Positions 1 to 13,500 of a DNA stretch of 64,000 nt are shown piece after piece. A program made the position numbers and the translations under genes. Each line of letters opens with the position of its first letter. Position 1 is the stretch's first letter. The notes beneath the pieces were generated by a model. It worked only from the letters and a program-made list of their open reading frames with translations. It ran no database searches and was not told the DNA's origin. This DNA comes from Okapia johnstoni (Eukaryota > Chordata > Mammalia > Artiodactyla > Giraffidae), in contig CM044307.1 in assembly GCA_024291935.2 (NCBI GenBank), positions 93,129,461 to 93,193,460 of the forward strand, given 5' to 3'.

Positions 1-30
1 TTTTATTATCTGATGTAATAATGAAAACTG

Positions 31-240
31 GAGCTTCCCAGGTGGTACAGTGGTAAAGAATCCACCTGCCATGCACAAGACACAGCAGACACAGGATCGA
101 TCCTTAGGTCTAGAAGATCCCCTAGAGGAAAAAATGGAAACCCATTCCAGCCTCCTTACCTGGAAAATCCCAAGCACAGAGGAGCCTGGTGGGCTACAGT
201 CCATAGGGTCACAAAGAGTCAGACGCAACTGAGCACACAC
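31..240 (+). repeat. Bov-tA SINE
   Basis: It opens with GCTTCCCAGGTGG, has the tRNA-like GGTAAAGAATCCACCTGCC box, and ends AGTCAGACGCAACTGAGCAC. This is the typical ruminant Bov-tA layout in sense orientation. Confidence 0.85.
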
Positions 241-2555
241 ACAATAAAGAAAACAAAATGGACAGTTCATAAATACGTAGTTAACGAAGGGATGATTTGT
301 GCCTGGATTTGACCAATTAGATATGCTTAATTTATTGGAGGAGAGAAGGCTTTTTAAGTGGCAATTTCTTGAGGCATATTAAGATACTTTTTTTTCCAAT
401 GGGAAGAAAAACAGTTGGTAGATTGTCATAATCCTTGTATTCAAGGTTGCTGAGTAGGCTTCAGCAAATGTTACCACAGATGAATGCCAGAGTGTTAAAT
501 TCTAAGTATCTGGGCCCTTCCAACTAGCACAGGCATTTTATAAAAGAAAACTTACCATGGTGGACTTAGTTACAGTGATGATGCATTTGTGCCAGCAGAG
601 GCAAGATTATGAGATTACATTGGACTGGATTTCATCTTATTTGTGTCTAACTCTTCAGTGACCCAGACTCTTGGCTCCTATATACAGGAACCCAAAGTCA
701 TTAACTTTTTTTTAGGATATTTTTTTCAAGTGGGAATATTTTGACACTTGAGAAATTTTATGTGTAAGTGATAGCTGAACTATAATTATTCAGGTAAATT
801 ATAACTCAGAAGAGTGAAAAGAAATTCAGAAATAAGAACAGAGCCACTGAAATTCATATTGGAAATCACAAACAAGGAAAATAGTACCAGAAAACTGGAA
901 ATAGGCAGATCTTAAGAATGGGGAAGTGGGGGGTGGGGGGCGTGGGCAGGGAACTGTTACCATTAAGCCTGATGTTAGCCCTCACCAAATTTCTGAAACA
1001 GATTAATTTAGCATGTATAGAATGTATGCCTTCTAGATCTCATGTACTTTGTAAAAGTTGGAAAATGAAGCAGTAATTCCTAAAAGCCAAAATGAAATTG
1101 CTAAGTAGTCTGAAATGTCTTCTTTTAAACCATAAGGAGTGTTATATTCACTTACCTCCGAAAATACTTCCCAGCCAAGAGGCCCTGTGTTGGACCGTGG
1201 TTCCCTGCAGAGTCATTTTCCTGAGAGTTTAGTCAGAGAATGGGGTCAGACAGCCCTTCCCCTCTCGGTGCCCCCTCCATTTTGTACACACACCTTTCTT
1301 TCCAGACCAGCATCCAGAGAGAAGAAATCGCAGCCCACATCTGATTGCACTGCTCTCATCCCACCATTTTACAAAATGAAGCTACCAAAAACAAACAGAC
1401 TTAGATACCTTTAGAGACTTGAATTGCTATATAGGCTCAAAGAAACATACATTCTCAAAACTAGCTTAATTGGTTGTTAGAGCACCCAAACATCTGCTTC
1501 AAAACATCTACTTTAAATAAACATTTGAAGAGGAATCTGTCTACTGTAATGTATTGATTTTTTTTTCCTTTTTTATGGCAGTTAAGTCAGTGAAACTAGC
1601 AGTGATAGGATAATGTGAATCTTCTTTATGGAGAAGTATCTTTAAGGACAAAAACATTTTTGTATCATATAGAACAATATAAAGGTTTTTTCCTATTAAG
1701 TTGTATCCTATTATAGAAACAGAGGTGAAAGAGACATTTCTATGAAATAATTTTAGAAACAGAGGGAAAAATAAAACCTTCCAACAAAATGGTATATGGG
1801 TCTCTATGATTGGAACATAGTTGCCCAAAAATACGTCAGTTCAAATCACAGGAAAGATGTGGTGCAGTTCTCTCTCTTTGTGTATTCATTTATATTTAAA
1901 AAAAACTCCTATAGTTTATATGTATTTCATCTTTAAATTGCTAAAACCATCCCTCATGGTAAAGAAATGGGAGGAAGAATGCAATGATTTCTTAAGTTGT
2001 AGTTTTTGACAATGAGATATGTCTCCTACCAGCACAGCAAATAGCTAATAGCCTATCATAAATTCCTTTGTTTTAAGACAGACTCCCCTGATGACAGAGG
2101 TCAGTGGTTCCACAGATGAGTTCAGAATACAGTCTGAGGTTCTGAAAGTCCTTGCCTAGAAAAGAAAAACAATTCATGTGTACTGAGCTATATTTCAGGA
2201 AATGTAACAGAAAGGTATTTACCCTAACAATAATTTAAACTAATGAAATACATAAATAGAACAATTTTACTTTCTCCTTTTCATTTCCAAAGTCAAATGA
2301 CTCAGAAACCACCAAGCTGGGAACTTGGTCACAGAGCAGCAGGGGGGGTTGATAAGCCCCAGCTTCAGGCTCTGTTCCAGAACTCAAAAATGTGCTATTC
2401 AAGTCATGACCATGGACAGGATAGTTAAGGACATTTTGGCTGAAATAACAGTTCCTGGCTAGTTTTCGTCTGATCAGTTAAGCCACCTGTGAGCGTCAAC
2501 CAATCTGAGTCAGTTAATTCAATAAGCAGCTCTTTTACAGCACATGCATGCATGC

Positions 2556-2778
2556 TTAATAGCTTCAGTCACGTCCAGCTCTTTACAACGCTATGGACTG
2601 TAGCCCACCAGGCTCCTCAGTCCACAGGATTCTCCAGGCAAGAATACTGGAGTGGGTTGCCTTGTGGGATTCCCCTCCTCCTAGGGATCTTCCTGACCCA
2701 GGATCAAACCCAAGTCTCAAGTCTCTTGCATTGACTGACGGGTTCTTTACCACAAGCGCCCCCTGGGAAGCTCAGTCT
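2556..2778 (-). repeat. Bov-tA SINE
   Basis: Reverse-complement Bov-tA. Reading along + it runs from GCTTCAGTCACGTCCAGCTC through GACTGTAGCCCACCAGGCTC to CCCTGGGAAGC. The small open frames across it are SINE sequence, not genes. Confidence 0.85.
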
Positions 2779-2934
2779 TAGACAAATCATGTCCTTCAGT
2801 ATTACGTATAGAACTTTGGATAACTAATCAAATGCATGCGCGTTGTATAGAATATAACTATAAATGTGAAATGTTGGCTACCTACATTTCACCTTGATAC
2901 TAGTGGTTTGTCAGGTGAGATTTTTCTTGATTTT

Positions 2935-3760
2935 CTCCCCCATACCCACCCACTTACCACCTCCACACCACCTCCACATGGCTGTATCACACCAGCCACT
3001 CCTGTGTGAACTGCTCTAGTAGCCTCCTGTGTTTCTACTTTTGTCCCCAAAGTCTATTCCCCCTTGGAAAGGGTCCCATTAGAAGGACCCTTTTAAAACA
3101 CAAAGCTGATCACATCTATTCCCTGCTCAGAGTCCCTATTGTGGCCTCCAGAGCCCTGCATGGAGGGGCCCTGGACTGCCCTCCGACCTCTCCTGCTGTC
3201 TCCCTTCCCTTGGTCGTTCCACCCCAGTCACACCGGTCTTCTTGCAGGTTCTGGACCACACCAGGCACACTCTCCCCTTGGGTGCTCTGTACTCCTGTTC
3301 CCTTCACATAGGTCCCTGCATGGCTCAGCCCTCCGCTGAAATGCCCTCTCTGCTGCTGCTGCTGCTAAGTCGGGTCAGTCGTGTCCGACTCTGTGCGACC
3401 CCATAGACACCAGCCCACCAGATCCCCCGTCCCTGGGATCCTCCAGGCAAGAACACTGGAGTGGGTTGCCATTTCCTTCTCCAATGCATGAAAGTGAAAA
3501 GTGAAAGTGAAGTCACTCAGTCGTGTCCGACTGTTAGTGACCCCACGGACTGCAGCCCACCAGGCTCCTCCGTCCATGGGAGTTTCCAGGCGAGAGTACT
3601 GGAGTGGGGTGCCATTGCCTTCTCTGGAAATGTCCTCTCAGCAGAGAGGTTTCCCCAACCATTGACTGTCAGACCTGTAATAACAGCCCAATCCCCTCAC
3701 AACCACTGCCCATGGTTCCCTCTCTATTATTCCCTTGCCTAGCTTTTGTATTAAAAAATT
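2935..3760 (-). repeat. L2-like ancient LINE fragment, split by a Bov-A2
   Basis: Pyrimidine-rich text with CTGATCACATCTATTCCCTG, GGGCCCTGGACTGCC and CACACCGGTCTTCTTGC resembles the antisense L2 3' region. The similarity resumes after the Bov-A2 insertion. Family assignment is from memory. Confidence 0.5.
3351..3626 (-). repeat. Bov-A2 SINE with (AGC)n tail
   Basis: Dimeric Bov-A element: two GTCCGACT...CCACCAGGCTCC units separated by a GAAAGTGAAAAGTGAAAGTG linker. A CTG-trinucleotide run marks its AGC tail on the minus strand. It is flanked by the near-duplication GAAATGCCCTCTC (3338-3350) and GAAATGTCCTCTC (3627-3639), which I read as the target-site duplication. It interrupts the L2-like block. 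Confidence 0.85.
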
Positions 3761-3769
3761 TTAAGGTGA

Positions 3770-4063
3770 GTTTTTTTTTCAATTTTCATTTTATTTTGGG
3801 GTATAGTTGATTTACAATGTTGTGTAAGTGTCAGGTGTACAGCACAGTGATTAAGTTATGCATATACATATATTTATTCTTCTTCAGATTCTTTTCCCAT
3901 ATAGGTTATTGTAGAATAGTGATAGAGTTCCCTGTGGTATACAGTAGATTCTAGTTGATTATTTATTTTATATGTAGTAGTACTAATGTATCCCTCCCCC
4001 CCACCTTTACCTTTTGGTAACCATATTTGTTTTCTATGTCTGTGAGCCTGTTTCTGTTTTGAA
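3770..4063 (-). repeat. L1 3' UTR fragment (antisense part of an inverted L1)
   Basis: ATTTTATTTTGGGGTATAG, GTGTCAGGTGTACAGCAC and CCCTGTGGTATACAGTAG are antisense ruminant L1 3'-end sequence. It abuts an L1 ORF2 end in the opposite orientation. Confidence 0.7.
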
Positions 4064-4270
4064 TAGTATGGAAGTTCCTTAAAAAACTAAACATAGAACT
4101 ACCATATGATCCTGCAATTCCGCTTCTGGGCATATATCCCAAGAAAACCATAATTCAAAAAGATACATGCATCCCTGTGTTCTCAGCAGCAGTATTTACA
4201 ATAGCCAAGACATAGAAGCAACCTGAATGTCCATTGACAGATGAATGGATAGAGAGGTTTATATACATAG
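4064..4270 (+). repeat. L1 ORF2 3' end fragment (sense)
   Basis: It holds ACCATATGATCCTGCAATTC, GGGCATATATCCCAAG, TATTTACAATAGCCAAGAC and AACCTGAATGTCCATTGAC, the well-known end of L1 ORF2. Together with the preceding antisense part it forms a head-to-head inverted L1. Confidence 0.8.
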
Positions 4271-4508
4271 TATAAGCTGTTAGGTGATTTATTGTAAAAT
4301 AGGTCATTTATTATATTTCTTCTTTTGCCTGCTTTTTGATGAGATATTTACAGAAATTTTTTTGCCAAACATGACAAAACAAGGTTCTCTAGAGTTGCTT
4401 TTGGCATTTATGGTCTGAACATAATTGTATTGCATTTTTAACAGCTAAATGAACTCCATAAGAAGAGAGCCATACTTATTCTCTACCCTCTCTCTTTGAA
4501 ACCCACAG

Positions 4509-4580
4509 ACGTCTTGCTGGAAACGCTTTGACATACATTCCCAAGGGAGCATTTGCTGGCCTTTACAGTCTTAAAGTTCT
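4509..4580 (+). CDS. LGR5: LGR5 exon 3 (one LRR)
   Basis: 72 nt, phase 2 in and out. The acceptor is ...CTTTGAAACCCACAG and the donor is GTAAGT. It encodes [20 protein letters not shown] followed by LKVL, a canonical LRR (LxxNxLxxIPxxAFxxLxxL) near residues 95-118. It matches human LGR5 except for one Thr/Ala difference, by memory. First coding exon in the window. Confidence 0.97.
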
Positions 4581-7500
4581 GTAAGTAAACCGAGTATTGT
4601 TTGTTATAATTCTGACTTTAGTGTCAAGTGGATGTTAATTAATTTTTAAAGATTGAGTTGCTCTAATAAACCATTTAGAGCCATGGGATAATTTATCTAA
4701 ATTCTAGTCTGTCTTCGTTGGTATCATAGAACCATGTTGTATCTGGCTGGGTTCATGTGTGAAAAAACCTCATCTCTCCTTTTCTTACCTTAATATCAAA
4801 AATGTGTTTGCCCCTAAGTAACCAGCATATCAACTCCAACTTGTGAAAGAGTATTTCCCTTTCTTTTTTGTGCTATGAAGTTGGGGAGAGTTTCTTGAGT
4901 CATTCTGATTCAAGTGAATAAATTAGTATTATGCTGACATAATGAGATTATAGCCTCAAACCATTTGCAGAATTTGTGTCCTTATAATCGCTGAATAAAG
5001 ATCAACTAAAAAAAATCAAGTTTATGTTCCACTTGTGAATAGATGTAGAAAAATCTAGTGCATAGTAGTAATGTATAGTAAATGCATAGTAAAAATGAGT
5101 AGCTTTTTAATTGAAAAATGTTAATTCATTGAGACTTGTAAGAAATGGGCATTCTTACTATCTAATGTCCAACTTCCTAATTTTCTATCATAAAACTCTT
5201 TATTATTGGTATCTTCTTCTTCTAGTACCCATTGTTTAATTTTTCAGTTTATTCTGTGTAGGAAAAAAGGGAACATTTTAAAGGAAATAGATAACACAAG
5301 TTGAAAGCTCTACCAAGAAAGTTTTATTTCAGAGAAAATAACCTGATTTTATTTCCTTTCTTTTAGATAAATGTTATGAATGCTAAAAAAGCATTTGATA
5401 TATTTCTGCTTAATGAAAACTGCATTTCACTGACCTGAGGGATACACAGGCTATTTTAAAAAGCAATGTAGTTTACATTTAATATTTTGTTAAAAGTTAA
5501 ATTTAAAAGCAGAACTGTTATTTAGTCTTGGTCTACTTAGGTGATTGGGTTTGGTCTCCCTACCCTTGAATTATTTTTACTATTAAGTAGGAAGATTTTT
5601 AAGTTGTCATACAGCCAAATCCTAATGTTAGCTCATCATATGGTAAAATTTAGGGCTGTAGCACTGATTCTAATGTGCCTATATTTCCATGAATCCACCA
5701 AAATATTTGGAATCATTCAAAATGCATTAGATACATCAAGTTTAGATGAAACAACTAAGATATTTTTCCTGTATTGAGCTAGGTACCACTAAGTATTTTG
5801 ATGACTTGTTAAATTATATTGGAATCAATTATTTTAATCACTTAACAGAATATATGTTGGATACACTGAACTAGAGTGTGTGTGTGTGTGTACATGCTCA
5901 CACACGTATCACTCCAAGTGTCATTGAACAAATTGTTGCTGGAAATACAAAGATCAATAAGTATGGCCATGCCCTCAAAGAGCTTATAATCTAGTAGTAG
6001 ATTGTAGGATCAAGACAGTGTGACCAAGACAGACAAACAGATTGCTCTGATTCTATGGAACTGCGAGGAAAGGACTCTATCTAGTTTGATGGTTCAGATT
6101 CAACTTCCTCGAAGAGATGTTCCTCCAAAGAGAGGACCTGGGACCCAGACCTTGAAGCACAACTAAGGACTAACCAACCCCATTAGGTGGCTGATTGAGG
6201 GGGTAATATGCACAGAGACACAGAGGCAGGAGGAACTGAGAACAGACAGCCCTAAGCACGTGGTACTTGAGCATTCAGGAGAAAGTGGAGAGGAAATGAA
6301 GAAGAGAAAGGGTCCTGCTCACAGGGATCCTGTATGTCATGTCAGAAAAGCTTGGACACTTTTATGTTCTGAGCAACAGAAGTCAAAAAAGAGATGTAAG
6401 CAAAGGACTGACACTTCAGACTTTGCACTACAGCTAGATCACTGTCAATATGAGGGTGATTCAAAAGGAGCAAGACCCATACCAGGAATTGTATTCACTC
6501 TTCCCTTCATTTTACTAACTTAAAGACAACAAGCAAATTAAGTTGTTAAATATTTGGAAAGTATTGGATTGGCCAAAAAGTTCATTTGGATTTTCCCATA
6601 CGATGTAATGAAGAAACCCAAACAAACATTTTGACCAACCCAATATTTATTGTTAGAGCAATGGTTCTCAACCATGGTCATCACACCTGCCACAGAATGT
6701 TTTCGAAATTTGTGGAGGCATCTTTAGTTTTCCAGATGACTCACTTGTAGTCAATTGTCCTGCGATGTGCTGCTCAGCCCAGCATGAAGAATCCCTCTGC
6801 ATTCCTCTTGACTTCTGACCGTCCCTCCACACTTTCATGGGCTTCCTGGTGGCTCAGTGGTAAAGAATCTGCCTGCCAATGGAGGAGACACGGGTTCAAT
6901 CCCTGGTCTGGGAAGATCCCACATGTGCAGAGCAGCTAAGCCTGTGTGCCAGAACTGTTGAGTTTGTGCCCTATAGCCTGGGAGCTACAACTGCTGAGCC
7001 CACATGCAGCAACTGGAGAGCACCCCCACTCCACAGCTAGAGAAAGGCCCTCGAGGCCGAAACAAATAAATAGTAGCGATAGAAAAAACTTTCATATGTA
7101 ATAATACTGAAAGGTTTTACAAAAAGTTCTGCATAAGTGTAATAATCTGTACTTGAAAAATTAAATGAAATAAATATAGTCTTTCAAAAATCACTGAATA
7201 ATTAACACAGTTTGTACATTCTGTGATTTCTACCCACATATGTGTTTGAAAATGATATTAGTGCAATAGAATTACCTCAGAAATCACAAAACAAATTAAA
7301 GATATATAACTGTGAAGTTGTAAAACATCTTAAAAATATCATTAAATTTGCAGAGAAATGTGAAACACAGGGTTCTCATTGAATTTCATTAACAAAGTTT
7401 GCTTTATAAATATTTCACATTATGGCCTTTTAAAATGTTTGGAGCACAAGCATACAAAATGTATGCTTGATGACTATATAATGATTTATTTCAGGGTGGC

Positions 7501-10500
7501 CTGTTGCATTTTTAATCTTACTCTTCCACTATCCAGGAAGGTCTACCACCCAGCTTCTATGAAGGCAGTATCGTGACTGTTTCTTTTTTCCAATTTAGCC
7601 TCAATTCCCTGTTGTCTGTGGTGGGATTTGCCCTCTAGGGCCTCTTGAAGTACTAAAGAACAGATACTCACCTCATCATGTGATGGAACTTTGAGATGTG
7701 GTGGACGTTCTTTGTGGTATTTCAGTCCTATCTCGTAAAAGAGAGAGGATTATTTTGATATCAATCTTGTCAATAAGCAGAGAAGGCAATGGCACCCCAC
7801 TCCAGTACTCTTGCCTGGAAAATCCCATGGATGGAGGGGCCTGGTAGGCTGCAGTCCATGGGGTGGCGAAGAGTCGGACACAACTAAGCGACTTCACTTT
7901 CACTTTTCACTTTCATGCATTGGAGAAGGAAACAGCAACCCACTCCAGTGTTCTTGCCTGGAGAATCCCAGGGATGGTGGAGCCTGGTGGGCTGGTGTCT
8001 ATGGGGTCGCACAGAGTCGGACACGACTGAAGCGACTTAGCAGCAGCAGCAGCAGCAGCTTGTCAGTAAGAAGCATTCATTTGTGAGAGTCTGCATGCTC
8101 ATTTGTGAGAATGTAATATGTCTTGGCATGTTATCTTTATTTTAATAAAAGTTATTTCCTTCTTTCCCATAAAATAGAAAGTAAGCGTATTCTGTTATGT
8201 CTTAACTGTAGATTTTAGTCTAGTATCCATTTAGACCTCTACTCTCATTTCCCTGTTCTTGTATGAAATAACTTCTGATCATGTATTTTTCTCATATCCA
8301 ACCATCTTCATTAAAAACAGAGGCAAGCATCTGACTCTCTCATAGAAAGACCTCCTAGGCATCTGAGCATCACATATATAATGATACATATATCCCCTTA
8401 TTATAAATTACTTTTATTTCTCCTTTATAATACAGTTAAAGCAGTACATTATGTTGATTTTTTTCCTTTAAAATGATGTGTGTAGATAGCTCTATTTTTA
8501 TGAACTTTATCTTAACCTAACAGATGAAGCATTACAAAATATTTGGTTTTAAAGGGAAAATTGGGTCCAATAAGTTTGAGAACTACGGTGCTAGAGGTAA
8601 AATGCTGAACAAAGCAGGCCTGGTCCTACCATTATGGAAACTGACTCAAATGTTTTATAAAGTCCAAAAGTCATTGGAAGAAAGAAATAATTGATTATAC
8701 TATAGCATGGTGAGAAAGGTAATATACAAGTAATATTTATCTGGGGCCCTGACCAATATAAGGAAGGTGAAAAGAAGGGCAGCTGGTAAAAGGAGGAGAA
8801 AGATAACAGTAATCCAGTCCTAGAAGATGGGAAATGAAGACCCCAATAACCCTCCTTGGTGAGAGCTGTTTTATATCAAAAATCTTGTAATTGTGAGCTC
8901 TGGAAGATCATTAAAATTTAAGATGATTATCCCTGTAAATATAGGTCTTCATAAAAATTAATTATTGGTTTGGTATTGCAAAATACCCAGTCCCATGGAA
9001 TTCTGAACCAGGCTTCCCTCAACAAAGGTTCATTTTCTTGTGTAAGCCATTCAGTCAAGCAATGGCTTGTCCTCTTTTGCCACCAGCACCAGAACCAAAG
9101 CCATGTGGAGGGAATGGATAAAACTGACCATAGAAGGGTCACAATTGGCCAGAATTCTCTCATTACAAGAAAAGAGCCTGGAAACTACTTGACATCTAAA
9201 CACAGGGCAAGTAGACAGAGAGAATACCTAAGGATCAAGCCAGTGCTGCAAAGCCGCTTTCAACATATAATCTCATCTCCCCACTTCACGGCACCTGTAC
9301 CCGACCTTACTTAGTGCTGTTGGCAAAAAAAAAAAAAGATAAACAATTTATTGTTAAAGTAGTTTGGGGATGCTATAATGTAATTGTGAATATTTTAAAA
9401 CTCCTAGGGGAAAGAAATTAAGAAAATATGAAGTCATCCTTTGTCTCTAGAGAAAGTGTTTCATTTTCTTTTCTTACCCATATGTGAATGATAAAAATGA
9501 AGTTGTAAGTACCTAAACCCTTACTCAGTTCATGGTAAATTCTGCTTATATTGACTGCACTGAATAAAGGATTATTTATAAAAGAAATCAGCAGCTGTGT
9601 TGTGAATGCACTCTGTTTTAATTGCACTCCATAGTGCTATAAACCCTTTGTTTTGTCTCCCTCTGGAATATCTTAAACAAAAACAGAATTTTCTAATTAG
9701 CTCACTGGAGACTTGTAAGTCTATAATGGAGATAATTTGTTTTTGTTTTGTCATTTGGAAGTAATTAAACAAAACTTCTTTATTTAGGGAGAGATCAGGA
9801 CTTAAGTGATTTTTTTTTAATTGTATTTTTGGTGTTTTACTGATAGATATGGTAAAAAATTAAGTTGCAGAGAGGTAGCTCGGGGTAGCTTTGAAAATCG
9901 TCATTAGTAAAGTTTGTTTAAGTTCCATTTTCTGAAGTCAAATATATAAAACTACCGAGAAAGTTTGCAACTCTTCAGCAAAGAAAAGCCATCTAAATAT
10001 CTCTTATCCTCTACTCCAATTTTCCGATATTTTAGAAAGACAACATTATAAAAGTTTCACTTTGGTTAGCAAAGCATAGGAGGACAGTTCAATACATACT
10101 TTGAGTCAGGAACATTTTACCTACAAAGCTTAGACATCATTTAATTCCATTATCTGTATCTTATCATTTAAATTTAGCACACAATTAATGACGAATTTAG
10201 AAAACATTTTTGTCAAGTTAAAATTATATCATATATTAAAACTGCTTGGAAAGGTATAAAGTAACATAGAAATGTAAACTTTTAATATTTAAGTAAATTA
10301 TGCAAGAATTTGAGCTACAGTTTTCCCAATTCTCTAACCAGTAATTAAGGTGTGAGGTCTCTCTAAATCTTGACCTTGTTCTTAAGGAACCAATATATTT
10401 TGAGACTTTTGATTTATGAAATGTTAATTGAATCCAAGATGAAAATGATGAAATTACTTGTTTAAAACTACTGGATTACAAGGGACAGAATTATATTTCT

Positions 10501-13500
10501 TAGAAAACTGAATCTCTGTCCCAGTGAGAAAAGCATAAATTTTATCATCTCCAAATGGCCCAGATGGTAAAGAATCCGCCTGCAATGCAGGAGACCTGGG
10601 TTCAATCCCCGGGTCAGGAAGATCCCCTGGAGAAGGGCATGGCAACCCACTCCAGTATTCTTGCCTGGAGAATTCCCACGGACAGAGGAGCCTGGCAGGC
10701 TACAGTCCATGGGGTCGCAAAGAATCGGACACGACTGAGCAACTAAGCACAGCAAATATTTTTCACCTCTTATTCGAAATGAGCTTACGTTTGCATATAT
10801 GAAAAAGTGAGTTTTAGTTGCTCAGTTGTGTCTGACTCTGCGATCTCATGGACTGTAGCCCACCAAGCTCCTCTGTCCATGGAATTTTCCAGGTAAGGTT
10901 ACTGGAGTGGGTTGCCATTCCCTTCTCCAGGGGATATTCCTGACCCAGGAATCAAACCCGGCTCTCCTGCACTGCAGGCAAATTCTTTACCGTGCAAGCC
11001 ACGAGGGAAGCCGTAGCATATATGAAAGTATAATAAATGCCTTCATATTTTAACCTTTAAACACCTTATCAATCAGATGATATCATTCTATTCCCATTGT
11101 ACAGATTGAAAAAAAAAAAAAACACCACGGGTCGAGAAGGTTAAATGGTTTGTTTGCCAAGACTCAGAACTTAGACCTCATCTCCAAGCTCAAGATAGCC
11201 TCAAGTTCAGGTGAACATATTCTTAGAAATACTTAGCAGAGTATAGGGTGGTTCTTTGTGTGTGGTGCCTTGCCTCGCAGTTTGTTGGAAATGAAAATTC
11301 CTTGGCGCCTACCCAAACCTACTGAACCAGGAACTTTGAGGGTGGGGCCCACCAAACTGTTCTAACAAGTCTTCTGATGAATTCAGATGACCCCTAAATT
11401 TGAGAACCACAGGCATAGAAATTTTTTTATTGGTCGATTTTATTTTCTCATTAATTAAAACGTCACATCTAGTACAGCCTCACTATATCATTAGTTTGGA
11501 GAAGAAGTTTAACAATTCACACAAAAAGGGCAACCTTTATTGAATGCTTACCAGGCAGCAGGTATTGTTCTATGTACTTTCAGTCATTAGATCATCACAA
11601 TAAGCCCGGGAGGGTGGGTATTATTACTGATCACTGAGATGTGGAGAAACTGAATGATTTCCCTGAGGCCATGGGGCTACTGGCAGGGAAGAAGTAGTCA
11701 GATCCAACAACCCAGGCTCTTAATCATTTAAGGTGTACAACCTGAGAATATGTACCTTTATTCCTCAAGAGAATGCTGCAAGAGGCAGTGGAAAGTATAT
11801 CAGGCTTCGGAGTCAGAGTGCCTGCAAAATTAGTGTTATAAACATTTATGAATAAGGTAGCAGAGTATGACATCTAATGAAAATTTTTTCCATACTGTTT
11901 CCCACTAGCAATGATATATTTTACTTCATTGTTGCCAGGTGTTTCCATTCTGTAATCTCCATGTTCTGAAAAGAACTATTGCAATAGTTCAGAAGTGTGA
12001 TAGTTCACAAAAGCATTTAATTTATATCAAAATATGACATGTAAGAAGGGAGAATATCTTTAATAGTCTCCTACTGTTATCCTTCCCTGATAGCTCAGCT
12101 GGTAAAGAATCCGCCTGCAATGCAGGAGAACCAGTTTGATTCCTCGGTTGGGAAGTTCCCCTGAAGAAGGGATAGGCTACCCACTCCAGTATTCTTGGGC
12201 TTTCCTGGTGACTCAGATGGTAAAGAATCTGCCTGCAATGAGGGAGACCTAAGTTCAATCCCTAGGTTGGGAAGATCCCCTGGAGGAGGGCATGTCATTA
12301 TTCTTGCCTGGAGTATTCTTGCCTGGAGTATCCCCATAGACCAAGGAGCCTGGCAGGCTACAGTCCATGCATTCGCAGTCAGACACGACTGAGCGACAAA
12401 GCACACTATTATCCTTACTTCTGTCTTGGCTAATCTATTTGTCACCATGATGATCCATTAAAACCATGAATAAGATCACATCATTTCCGCTTATGTAAAC
12501 CCTTCTAGGAAAGTTTCTCACCACCTTAAAATAAACCCTGCGAGTCCTTCATGAGACGGCCTTAGGTTGGCCCCCAGTCTCTTGCTCTCCCTTATTCCTC
12601 CTGGTCACACTGATCCTTTCTGCTCCTTTAACAAGTCAAGCAAGCTCAGGCCTCAGGGCCTTTGCACTTGCTCTTCTCTCTTCCTCAGTAACTTCCCAGA
12701 TGTTCAAATGTTTTGCTCCCTGACACCATTCTGGTACCTCCTGAAAAATCGCCTTCTCAGAGAGATCTTCTCTTGCCACCTTTCAAATTAAATTCTCACC
12801 CCCTTGTTACCATCTATGCCAAATCCATGGTGCTCGCTTTGGCAGCACATATACTAAAATTGGCCCAATACAGGGAAGATTAGCATGACCTGTGCACGAG
12901 GATGATACCCAAATCCATGTTTTGTTCTCTATGTGTGGTACTTGTCACTTGCCTCAAGTTATATACTCGTTTGTTAATTTTTAATTATCTGTCTCTCCAC
13001 ATAGGAATTTAAGCTCCCCACAGGCCAAGGTTTTGTCTGATGCTCTGCTGTTTCCCTGACACCTAGAACAATACCTGACATTGTTATGCCAGATATTGTT
13101 AATTATTGCTAACAGTCATTAATGTTTTTCTCCATTTGTTTTGATGTGCAGTATGCTACAGAACAATCACCTAAGACAGGTACCCACAGAGGCGCTACAG
13201 AACCTGCGAAGCCTTCAGTCCCTGTAAGTATAGTTGAAATTCCAACATGTTCTCTGGATCAGTTTGGGAAGGAGCACTGAAATGTCCAATTGACCATTTT
13301 AGCAAATTCCTTGGCTAGGGGCTGTGCTTAAATAAGCTGCAAGTGAGGGTTTCCATTAGAGCAACAGTGAAATTGTTGTTTGCATCCTCATTAAACAATA
13401 TATATGGAAAACACCCGTGTTGGAGTTTGAGGTTTCAGGGCAGAGACTTAATCAGAAGACCTGGAATGAAAAGCCTCTTCTATATGTTGGTATCAGGGCT

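Larger units (their letters stand above)
1..4508 (+). other. LGR5: LGR5 intron 2, 3' part
   Basis: Non-coding sequence upstream of the first recognised LGR5 exon. I looked for the preceding LRR exon (DLSMNNIS-like) and did not see it, so the window starts inside the intron. It contains a Bov-tA SINE near the start, another on the minus strand near 2.6 kb, an L2-like block split by a Bov-A2, and an inverted L1 pair. Positions 250-2550 hold AT-rich sequence with no recognised element. Confidence 0.7.
4581..13151 (+). other. LGR5: LGR5 intron 3
   Basis: An 8.6-kb intron. It holds a mariner-type MITE, CHR and Bov-A2 SINEs, an inverted pair of Bov-tA elements, a composite Bov-tA, MIR- and MER5-like relics, and an L2-like block carrying a U6 pseudogene. 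Stretches 4.6-6.5, 8.1-10.5 and 11.8-12.1 kb are AT-rich with no gene or element that I can name confidently. Confidence 0.75.

Noticed and set aside
1..4508. LGR5 exon 2
   Set aside because: No sequence encoding the expected LRR (DLSMNNIS-like) with flanking splice sites was found. The exon must lie upstream of the window.
12095..12448. 117-codon minus-strand frame and similar frames at 7811, 10468, 32682 and 36912
   Set aside because: All lie in Bov-tA or Bov-A2 SINEs. They recur with the same peptide motifs in each copy of the repeat.
12830..12919. Functional U6 snRNA gene
   Set aside because: The sequence is truncated, diverged in the conserved core, has no terminal T run and shows no proximal or distal sequence element upstream.
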